This document shows, piece by piece, positions 7,455 to 14,794 of a stretch of 64,000 nucleotides of DNA (within the stretch, counting starts at the first letter, position 1; every line of letters begins with the position of its first letter). The stretch spans positions 1 to 64,000 of the forward strand of contig NZ_SMAK01000014.1 in assembly GCF_004346195.1 (NCBI RefSeq), written 5' to 3'. A program made the translations under genes and the position numbers. This DNA is from Tepidamorphus gemmatus. GTDB taxonomy: Bacteria > Pseudomonadota > Alphaproteobacteria > Rhizobiales > Tepidamorphaceae. A model generated the notes under the pieces. It was not told the DNA's origin and searched no databases. It saw only the letters and a list, made by a program, of their open reading frames with translations.

Positions 7455-9134
7455 ATGGATGACGGCAGCCGATACGATCTGATCGTGCTGGGAAGCGGCG
7501 CTGCCGGCCTCACCGCTGCGCTCACGGCGCGCCTCGCGGGCCTGAGCTGTCTCGTGCTCGAACATGCCGAAACCATCGGTGGAACCAGCGCGCGCTCCTC
7601 CGGCACGGTCTGGATCCCCGCCAACCATCACCTCGAGGCGCGCGGCGTTCACAACGACCGCACCGCCGCCGAGACCTATCTGGCCTCGCTGGTTGGCGAC
7701 CGTGGCGAGGCGGCGATGTGGCGCGCCTTCCTCGATGCCGCGCCGAAGATGCTGTACGATCTGGAATCGCGTTCGGGCCTTGCCTTCCGGCCGTTCATGG
7801 CTGCGCCCGACTACCGGCAGGATCATCCAGGCGCTGCTTCGGGCGGGCGGGCACTCGAACCTCCCCCCTTCGACGGCCGGTTGCTTGGCGCCAATTTTGC
7901 GCTGCTTGAACCGCCCCTGCCTGAGCTGATGCTGTTCGGCGGAATGATGGTAACGCGCGCCGAAGCGGCGGAGCTGCTACGCGCCGACCGCGCACCGCGC
8001 GCCGCGTGGCTTGGCCTCAGACTCATCGCGCGCTACCTCAGCGATCGGCTCCGCCACCACCGCGGCACGCGGCTGGTGCTCGGCAACGCGCTCGTTGCCC
8101 ACCTCTTCTTCCGCTGCCGCGACACCGGAGTGGAGGTGTTGACAGCCGCGAGGCCGGACGACCTCGTGATCCAGGACGGCCGGGTCGGCGGCGTGCGCTT
8201 CACGCATGCCGGTATCGAGCGCATGGCGCATGCGCGCCGCGGCGTGGTCATGGCCGGCGGCGGCTTCCCGGCCAATCGGCAATGGTGCGAGGAGCAGCTG
8301 CCTAAGCCCGCGCCCGACCACAGTGTGGCCGCGCCCGGCTGCGACGGCAGCACGATTGCACTGGCGCTCGCTGCCGGCGGTACGCTCGGACCGTCGGGGC
8401 TCGACAATGCCTTTTGGTTCCCGGGCTCGGTGATGATCCGGCCGGATGGCTCAACCGCCCTATGGCCGCACATCGTGCTTGACCGGCCGAAGCCCGGTCT
8501 CATCGCGGTCGACCGCACGGGCCGGCGCTTCGTCAACGAGGCCGTCTCCTACCACGAGTTCGTGCGCGCGATGTATGCGACGGGGGCAGTTCCGGCCTGG
8601 CTCATCTGCGACCGCGCCTTCATCCGGCGCCATGGTCTGGGCCTGATCCGGCCTCGCAGCCCGAAACTCGCGCACTATGTGCGCAACGGTTATCTCAAGG
8701 AAGCGGACTCCATCGCCGGACTGGCAGCGCGGATCGGCATTCCGGCCGACGCGCTGGCCGCAACCATTGAGCGTTGGAACAACTTTGCCGCAAGCGGCAA
8801 GGATCCGGATTTCGGCAAGGGCGAGTCGATCTACGACAGGGCCGGCGGCGATCCCGATGTCCGGCCGAACCCTTGCGTCGGTCCGATCACAGTGCCGCCC
8901 TTCCATGCCGTCGAGATTGCACCGATGCCCCTCGGCACCAGCCGGGGCCTGCGCGCGGATGTCAATGCGCGCGTGCTCGACCGCGACGGCAAGCCGATCC
9001 CCGGCCTGTATGTCTGCGGCAACGACATGCAGTCCGCCTTTGGCGGCGAGTATCCCGGGGCGGGCGCGCAGCTCGGTCAGGGCATGACATTTGGCTGGAT
9101 CGCCGCCAACCACGCGGCCGGTGAACGGAACTGA
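7455..9134 (+). CDS. FAD-dependent oxidoreductase, 3-ketosteroid-delta1-dehydrogenase/fumarate reductase family
   Basis: A 559-residue protein starting MDDGSRYDLIVLGSGAAGLTAALTA, the dinucleotide-binding fold, followed by the glycine-rich GGTSARSSGTVWIPAN typical of the ketosteroid dehydrogenase/fumarate reductase family. Near the C-terminus GLYVCGNDMQSAFGGEYPGAGAQLGQGM is the second FAD segment. The ATG at 7455 follows the previous stop by 32 bases; the frame is open further upstream, but that part is antiphase to the preceding gene and was not used. Together with the preceding flavoprotein it suggests two sequential dehydrogenations. Substrate unknown. Confidence 0.75.
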   Translation: MDDGSRYDLIVLGSGAAGLTAALTARLAGLSCLVLEHAETIGGTSARSSGTVWIPANHHLEARGVHNDRTAAETYLASLVGDRGEAAMWRAFLDAAPKMLYDLESRSGLAFRPFMAAPDYRQDHPGAASGGRALEPPPFDGRLLGANFALLEPPLPELMLFGGMMVTRAEAAELLRADRAPRAAWLGLRLIARYLSDRLRHHRGTRLVLGNALVAHLFFRCRDTGVEVLTAARPDDLVIQDGRVGGVRFTHAGIERMAHARRGVVMAGGGFPANRQWCEEQLPKPAPDHSVAAPGCDGSTIALALAAGGTLGPSGLDNAFWFPGSVMIRPDGSTALWPHIVLDRPKPGLIAVDRTGRRFVNEAVSYHEFVRAMYATGAVPAWLICDRAFIRRHGLGLIRPRSPKLAHYVRNGYLKEADSIAGLAARIGIPADALAATIERWNNFAASGKDPDFGKGESIYDRAGGDPDVRPNPCVGPITVPPFHAVEIAPMPLGTSRGLRADVNARVLDRDGKPIPGLYVCGNDMQSAFGGEYPGAGAQLGQGMTFGWIAANHAAGERN

Positions 9135-9149
9135 GGAGAAGGTTCGGAA

Positions 9150-10940
9150 ATGGCACTGCGCAAGGGTGGCGACCTGATCGCCGAGTTCCTGGTCAAGGAG
9201 AAGATGCCATACGTCTTCGGCATCTGCGGCCACGGCAATGTCGGGCTGCTCGATTGCCTCTACGAGGTGCGCGACGACGTGAAGCTCGTCTCGCCGCGCC
9301 ACGAGCAGACTGCAGCCCACATGGCGGACGGATTCTTCCGGGTCAGCCACAGGCCCGCCGCCACGCTGACATCGACCGGGCCAGGCTCGGCCAACCTGAT
9401 CATGGGCCTCGCCGTGGCGCAGACCGATTCCTCGGCCGTGTTCTCCATCACTGCCAACGTGCCGACCTCGCAGTTCAACCGCGGCCCCTTCCAGGAGCTG
9501 AACCACCACCACCAGGCGGATTTCAATAACGTGATCCGTCCGGTGGTGAAGCGCAGCTTCCAGCCGACGCGCGTGGAGATGTTGCCGCTCGCCATGCGGC
9601 AGGCTGCCCAGACCATGACCACGGGCCGTCCCGGTCCGGTCAATCTCGACGTGCCCTACAACCTCTTCGTCGAGAGCGCCGAGGTTAAGGAGGAGGCGCC
9701 GTGGAACGGCTTCGGCACCCGCCGCAGCGGCACATCGCCCGAAGACATAGCGACCGTGCTCGACTGGCTGCTCGCCGCCGAACGGCCCGTTCTGTTCGTC
9801 GGCCACGGCGTGACGCTGTCGGAGGCCGGCAATGAGCTGACGGCGCTGGCCGAGCGCCTGTCGGTGCCCGTCATCTCGTCGCCGAACGGCATGGGCACGA
9901 TCGACATGCGCCACGAGCTGTCCCTGGGCTTCATCGGGCGAAACGGCGCATATCCTGCCAATCAGGCCGGCCGTCATGCCGATCTGGTGCTCGCCATCGG
10001 CGTGCGATTCGATGACCGATCCGCCTCATCCTGGATTCCGGGCTATTCATGGAACTTTCCGCATACGCGGCTCGTCCACGTCGATCTCGACCATGCCGAG
10101 CTCGGCCGCAACTATCCGCCCGACCTTGCGATCCTCGCCGATGCTCGCACCTTCCTGCGCCAGCTCCTCGCCGGCGTCGATGCGCGCGGCATTCCGGAGG
10201 AACCGAGACTGCAGGCGTGGCATCAGGACATCGCTGGCTGGCGGACAGAATGGGAGGACTTCGTCCGGCCGGGCTTCGAGAGTCATGCGACTCCGATCCG
10301 GCCGGAGCGTATCGTTGCCGACTGCCGCGCGGTGCTGCCCGACGACGTCATCATCACGCTTGATTCCGGCGTCCACCACAACTGGTTCATGCAGTTCTGG
10401 CAGGCGAGACGACCGCAGTCGATGCTCAACACCTGGGGCTATTCGGGCATGGGTTTTGGCCCGAGCTCGGCGCTCGGCGCCAAGCTCGCAGCACCGGACC
10501 GGCCAGTCGTGTCGATCTGCGGTGACGGGGGCTTCACCATGGTGCCGCACGTGCTGTGCACCGCGGTGGAGTACGACATTCCGGTCGTCTGGGTGGTGTG
10601 GAACAACTTCGCCTGGGGTGCGATCCGCGATCTCCAGTATGCATACTTCGACAGTCGCGAATACGGCACAGCCTTCTACCACGGGCAAAACCGGGAACCC
10701 TACAATCCCGACTTTGCCGCCTGGGCGCGCGCGGCAGGCGTCGACGGCTACACCGTCACCCGCTCGCAGGATTTCGCCGGCGTGCTCGAAATGGCGGTCG
10801 CCGCCAACCGTCCGGCGCTGATCGACGTCCATGTCGACGCCAACATTCGCCCGCCGGCGACCGGCGCGTGGGAACTGCCGCCGATCCCGCCGAAGCAACC
10901 GGTGTTCGGCCGGCCATGGCGGCCCGGCGACCGCGACTGA
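9150..10940 (+). CDS. Thiamine diphosphate-dependent enzyme, acetolactate synthase-like
   Basis: A 596-residue protein with all three ThDP domains. The catalytic Glu lies in RHEQTAAHMADGF (Glu52); TGPGSANL follows; the cofactor motif GDGGFTMVPHVL starts near residue 458 and ends with VVWNNFAWG. The family includes acetolactate synthase, benzoylformate decarboxylase and related 2-oxoacid decarboxylases or lyases. No small regulatory subunit is nearby, and the setting between dehydrogenases and an ABC importer argues for catabolic C-C cleavage or decarboxylation rather than branched-chain synthesis. GGAGAAGG lies upstream of the ATG, 15 bases after the previous stop. Confidence 0.75.
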   Translation: MALRKGGDLIAEFLVKEKMPYVFGICGHGNVGLLDCLYEVRDDVKLVSPRHEQTAAHMADGFFRVSHRPAATLTSTGPGSANLIMGLAVAQTDSSAVFSITANVPTSQFNRGPFQELNHHHQADFNNVIRPVVKRSFQPTRVEMLPLAMRQAAQTMTTGRPGPVNLDVPYNLFVESAEVKEEAPWNGFGTRRSGTSPEDIATVLDWLLAAERPVLFVGHGVTLSEAGNELTALAERLSVPVISSPNGMGTIDMRHELSLGFIGRNGAYPANQAGRHADLVLAIGVRFDDRSASSWIPGYSWNFPHTRLVHVDLDHAELGRNYPPDLAILADARTFLRQLLAGVDARGIPEEPRLQAWHQDIAGWRTEWEDFVRPGFESHATPIRPERIVADCRAVLPDDVIITLDSGVHHNWFMQFWQARRPQSMLNTWGYSGMGFGPSSALGAKLAAPDRPVVSICGDGGFTMVPHVLCTAVEYDIPVVWVVWNNFAWGAIRDLQYAYFDSREYGTAFYHGQNREPYNPDFAAWARAAGVDGYTVTRSQDFAGVLEMAVAANRPALIDVHVDANIRPPATGAWELPPIPPKQPVFGRPWRPGDRD

Positions 10941-10966
10941 CATGGATCAACTAGGGAGGTCTACCG

Positions 10967-11335
10967 ATGAGCAAGCCTTACGAGGCCAGCATCCGAAACA
11001 TTGCCGAGGAGCCCTGGCAGCAGTTTCCCGACCATTTCGGCGGTGCGCTGTCCAAGGCATTGGTGCATCCCGACACGGTCGGCTCGCGCCAGCTTGACTA
11101 CCGCATCTCCACCTACGCTCCGATGGCCTATGTGGCGAAGCATCAGCACAAGGTGCAGGAGCAGGTCTATCACGTCCTCGAGGGCGAGGGACTGATGGAA
11201 ATCGGCGACGAGAAGCGGGTGGTGCGGCAACACGATGTCGTCTTCCTGCCGCCAGGCGTGCCGCATTCGATCCAGAACAGCGGGCTCGGCAACCTGACCT
11301 TCATCGTCGTCACGACACCGGTGAAGGACGCGTAA
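10967..11335 (+). CDS. Cupin-domain protein
   Basis: A 122-residue single-domain cupin. The metal-binding first motif is seen in AKHQHKVQEQVYHVLEGEG and the second in PPGVPHSIQNSG, with His and Glu ligands in place. GGGAGGT lies just upstream of the ATG, 26 bases after the ThDP gene. Small cupins of this form can be isomerases, dioxygenases or sugar/keto-acid binding proteins; the substrate cannot be read from sequence. It ends the plus-strand group and converges with the LysR gene. Confidence 0.7.
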   Translation: MSKPYEASIRNIAEEPWQQFPDHFGGALSKALVHPDTVGSRQLDYRISTYAPMAYVAKHQHKVQEQVYHVLEGEGLMEIGDEKRVVRQHDVVFLPPGVPHSIQNSGLGNLTFIVVTTPVKDA

Positions 11336-11420
11336 GACTCTCCCGTGACGGGATCGGGCGGCGGGCGTGCTTTCGACCGACGGTCCGGTGGCGCGTCGCC
11401 CGCTTCAGGCAAGGCATTCC

Positions 11421-12392
11421 TCAGCTCGCGAGCCGGCTGACGCTGCTGGCGCGCTGCGCCCGCGCCTCCTCGAAGCCTCGCCAGTTCTTGCTCTCGATCA
11501 GCTCGCGCGCGCACTCCTTGAGCTCGTTGGCCACCACAACCGCCGCAGCCGTCGACCGCTCTGGCGGCAGACGATGGAGATAGTTGCGGCGCCGGAAGCG
11601 CAGGTCCGAGAAGGACAGGCAGCGCCATTCCCGCCCGCGTGCGCCTTCCTGCATCACCGCGCCCATCGGCTTGATGGTCGCGCCCATGCCGCAGAACACG
11701 GCATTCATCAGCAGGGACAGCGAATCGATCTCGGCGACGACGTTGCTGGTCAGGCCGCGGTTCTCGAATTCGATGGCAATGCGCTGGCGCAGCCCGTGCG
11801 AGCCGGTTGGCAGGATCAGCGGCAGCTCCGCGGCCTCGGCGATCGTGATCGTCCTGCGATGCTGCGGCACCAGCGTTGAATGCGCTGGCAGCATCAGGAA
11901 AAGCTCCTCGATCATCAGCGGCTCGACGACGATCTCGGGCAGGTCCTCGCTGCTGAACAGCACCGCGAGGTCGAGCTGGCCCAGCCGCATGAGCTGGCCG
12001 ATATGGCCGCTCATGCCTTCGACCACGTTGAGCAGGATCGCCGGATAGCGCTCGCGCACGCGGGTGACGAGCGGCAGGCCGATCGCGGCGACCGTGGTGG
12101 CAGGCAGGCCGACCGTGACCATGCCCTGCACGGCGGATTCGCTGCGCGCGATCGACAGTGCCTGGTCGAGCTGGCGCAACATGAACTTCGCATGATTGTA
12201 AAGGGCAAGCCCGTTCTCCGTCGGCGAAACGCCACGCGACGAGCGGTTGAGCAACGGCTTGCCGACGAGGCTCTCCAGCTTGGCCAGCTGCTGGCTTAGC
12301 GCCGGTTGCGCGATGTGCAGCAGGCTCGACGCCTTGGAGAGGCTGCCGGCCTCGACGATCTGAACGAAATAGCGAAGCTGACGGATGTCCAT
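11421..12392 (-). CDS. LysR-family transcriptional regulator
   Basis: A 323-residue protein with the N-terminal winged HTH (MDIRQLRYFVQIVEAGSLSK, then HIAQPALSQQLAKLE) and a periplasmic-binding-protein-like effector domain. It is transcribed away from the ABC importer operon. A perfect inverted repeat with the T-N11-A LysR core lies 22 bases upstream of its start, so it probably regulates itself and the divergent transport/dehydrogenase operon. The effector is likely a substrate of the cluster (inference). Confidence 0.85.
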   Translation of the reverse strand: MDIRQLRYFVQIVEAGSLSKASSLLHIAQPALSQQLAKLESLVGKPLLNRSSRGVSPTENGLALYNHAKFMLRQLDQALSIARSESAVQGMVTVGLPATTVAAIGLPLVTRVRERYPAILLNVVEGMSGHIGQLMRLGQLDLAVLFSSEDLPEIVVEPLMIEELFLMLPAHSTLVPQHRRTITIAEAAELPLILPTGSHGLRQRIAIEFENRGLTSNVVAEIDSLSLLMNAVFCGMGATIKPMGAVMQEGARGREWRCLSFSDLRFRRRNYLHRLPPERSTAAAVVVANELKECARELIESKNWRGFEEARAQRASSVSRLAS

Positions 12393-12414
12393 GCGACAGT
12401 GAAACTCCGGTTGT

Positions 12415-12437
12415 TGGTATAAGTTTGGCTTATACCA
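12415..12437. promoter_or_regulatory. LysR-type operator in the divergent promoter region
   Basis: TGGTATAAG (12415-12423), five bases TTTGG, and CTTATACCA (12429-12437) form a perfect 9-base inverted repeat. Its inner part ATAAG-N5-CTTAT contains the T-N11-A pattern of LysR binding sites. It lies between the LysR start (12392, minus) and the binding-protein start (12580, plus), 22 bases from the former. Confidence 0.65.
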
Positions 12438-12579
12438 GCTTCCCTATTCCATATTTCCGCTCGCGGAAAGGGCCTTCTACACTGCCTGAAAAGGATCGTC
12501 CGGGCGCAGTTGCATTCGATGCCACGGCGCCAAGCGGTGCGATTCGGCGCATGACACGTCACGTCAGGGAGGAATGACG

Positions 12580-13851
12580 ATGAAGATTTCCGACAGCGGT
12601 GCACCGCACGCGTCCGGATACTGGTCCAGGCGCGATGCCCTGAAGGCGGGCGCCGGCGCGGCGGCCGTAGGGTTGCTCGGGTTCCCGGCCATCGTGCGGG
12701 CTCAGCCCAAGGCGATTCGAATCGGCCACCTCACCCCGATGACCGGCTTTCTCGGCACGCTGGGCGAGTATGCCGTGCAGGGCATCCAGATGGCTGCGGA
12801 GGAGATCAACGCCGCCGGCGGCGTCAACGGTCGTCAGATCGACGTCATGTCCGAGGATTCGATTAATCCCGAGAACGCGGCCACCAAGGCCCAGCGCATG
12901 ATCGAGCGCGATGGCGTCGACTTCATCGCCGGCGAGATCAGTTCCGCCTCCGCGCTTGCCATCTCTCAGGTCGCAGCGCGCCATCAGAAGCTGTTCATCG
13001 CTGTCGGCCCGCGCTCGGACGTTCTGCGCGGGGCAAACTGCAGCAAGTACATGTTCTGCATCGACATCCCGAACACGGTGATGGTCAATGCCGTCGGCAG
13101 CGCGCTCAAGCGTGACGGCATGGTCGACGGCAAGAACTTCTATACCCTGACGGCCGATTACGTATTCGGCCACGACCTTCTCGCGGCGGCCAAGAACTTC
13201 TTCGCCGCCAACAATGCGACGCTGATCGGCAACGAGCTGATCGCCACCGACGTCACCGATTTCAGTCCGTTCCTGATCAAGGTCCGTCAGGCGCGGCCCG
13301 ACATCGTCTGCCTCAACCTCGCCGGCAACCAGGTGACGAACTTCATCAAGCAGTACGCCGAGTTCGGGCTGCCGTACCCGACGGTCGGTTTCAACCTCAA
13401 TACGGCCGACGCCTGGGCGGCCGGTGTCGGCAACCTGACGGGTACGTGGCCGACGGTGTGGTATCACACGCTGGACAACCCGCGCTCGAAGACCTTCGTC
13501 GAGGCATTCCAGGCCAAATACAATCGCCTGCCCGAGAATCATGCATGGATCTCCTACATCACACTGAAGATCATGGCGCAGGCGATGGGGGAGGTCGGCT
13601 CAGCCGAGACCCCAGCCCTGATCGAGTATCTGGAATCGGGCGCCGAGTTCGACATCCTCAAGGATCGGCCTGCCCATTTCCGCTCGTGGGACCATCAGCT
13701 CATCCAGGAAGCATATCCGTTCACGGTGAAGCCCGCGGGCGAGGCGGCCGACGTCTACGACATGATCGTGCTCGGCGACCCGGTTCCGGACGCCTCCGAG
13801 CCGCTTGAGAACATCTATCCAACGGCGCAGCAGAACACCTGCACGTTCTGA
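12580..13851 (+). CDS. Branched-chain-amino-acid-type ABC transporter, periplasmic binding protein
   Basis: A 423-residue binding protein of the LivK/Peripla_BP_6 family (IRIGHLTPMTGFLGTLGEYAVQG). The N-terminus has the twin-arginine pattern SRRDALKAGAGAAAVGLLGF with cleavage after VRAQ, so export by Tat is likely. The second ATG at 12580 is preferred because AGGGAGGA ends 7 bases before it; an ATG six bases earlier abuts the same site. Family members bind amino acids, amides, urea or aromatic/keto acids, so the ligand is open. It leads the importer operon. Confidence 0.85.
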   Translation: MKISDSGAPHASGYWSRRDALKAGAGAAAVGLLGFPAIVRAQPKAIRIGHLTPMTGFLGTLGEYAVQGIQMAAEEINAAGGVNGRQIDVMSEDSINPENAATKAQRMIERDGVDFIAGEISSASALAISQVAARHQKLFIAVGPRSDVLRGANCSKYMFCIDIPNTVMVNAVGSALKRDGMVDGKNFYTLTADYVFGHDLLAAAKNFFAANNATLIGNELIATDVTDFSPFLIKVRQARPDIVCLNLAGNQVTNFIKQYAEFGLPYPTVGFNLNTADAWAAGVGNLTGTWPTVWYHTLDNPRSKTFVEAFQAKYNRLPENHAWISYITLKIMAQAMGEVGSAETPALIEYLESGAEFDILKDRPAHFRSWDHQLIQEAYPFTVKPAGEAADVYDMIVLGDPVPDASEPLENIYPTAQQNTCTF

Positions 13852-13903
13852 GCATCGACCAGTCGCGGGCGGTCCATGACGGTCCGCCCGCAGGTCGAAC
13901 CTC

Positions 13904-14794
13904 GTGGACCCGATGATGCAATTCGTCTTCCTGCTGGAGCAGGTGGTCAACGGCCTCGTGCTCGGAGGCTACTACCTGCTCATCGCCCTCGGCCTGTCGC
14001 TGATCTTCAGCGTCGGCGGCATTGTCAATCTTGCGCACGGCGCCTTCTATGCGCTCGGCGCCTATCTGTCGATCACCATCAGCCGCTGGCTGGGCTTCAT
14101 GCCCGGCATCGTGATCTCGCCCGTGCTCGTCGCGATGCTTGGCATCGTCTTCGAGCGCCTGATCCTGCGACGCTTCTATCGCGAGGATCCGATCATCAGT
14201 CTCCTCGTCACATTCGGGCTCGCCATGGTGGCAGAGCAGGCGCTGCGCATGATCTGGGGCTCCGCGCCGCTGGTTCAGAACCTGCCCCCCGAGTTCCGCG
14301 GCCCGGTCATGCTCGGCGAATTCCTGTTCTCCCGCTACCGCCTGACCCTGCTCGCCGTGGTCGTGGTGGTGATGGCCGGTCTGTGGCTGCTCCTCAACAA
14401 GACGGCGTTCGGACGCGTCGTGCGCGCCGGCATCCAGCAGCCCGACATGGTCGCGGCGCTGGGTATCCGCCTCCAGCCTTACATGACGACGATCGTCATG
14501 CTCGGAGTCGGCCTCGCTGCGCTCGCAGGCGCGCTCTTCGCGCCGATCACCATCGTCCATCCGGCGATGGGCGCAGAAATCCTCACCATCGCCTTCGTCG
14601 TCGTAGTCATCGGCGGGCTCGGCAGCTTCTGGGGCGTCGTGCTCGCGGCGGTGCTGGTCGGCGTCGTGCGCGGCGTCACCATCCACTACGCGCCCGCCGC
14701 CGGCGAGGCATCCATGTATGTCCTGATGTTCCTCGTGCTGCTGCTGCGCCCGCGCGGCCTCCTCGGCGAGCCGATCGAGAAGTTCGAGAAATGA
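13904..14794 (+). CDS. Branched-chain-amino-acid-type ABC transporter permease (LivH-like)
   Basis: A 296-residue multispanning inner-membrane protein with NGLVLGGYYLLIALGLSLIFSVGGIVNLAHGAFYALGAY, the hallmark of LivH permeases (G-L-x-L-x-F-G-x-x-N-x-x-H-G). The GTG at 13904 is used; ATG codons at 13913 and 13916 are alternatives. The stop overlaps the next start by ATGA, which couples it to the fused permease-ATPase. Confidence 0.85.
   Translation: MDPMMQFVFLLEQVVNGLVLGGYYLLIALGLSLIFSVGGIVNLAHGAFYALGAYLSITISRWLGFMPGIVISPVLVAMLGIVFERLILRRFYREDPIISLLVTFGLAMVAEQALRMIWGSAPLVQNLPPEFRGPVMLGEFLFSRYRLTLLAVVVVVMAGLWLLLNKTAFGRVVRAGIQQPDMVAALGIRLQPYMTTIVMLGVGLAALAGALFAPITIVHPAMGAEILTIAFVVVVIGGLGSFWGVVLAAVLVGVVRGVTIHYAPAAGEASMYVLMFLVLLLRPRGLLGEPIEKFEK

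Noticed and set aside
8460-9977. 505-codon open frame on the minus strand opposite the second flavoprotein and the ThDP enzyme
   Set aside because: Both plus-strand proteins show family motifs across this stretch; the antisense product is Arg/His/Gly-rich without motifs.
13876-14790. Upstream extension of the ABC fusion protein to 1150 residues
   Set aside because: It would read the LivH permease gene out of frame. The ATGA overlap at 14791 and a normal LivM N-terminus set the start.
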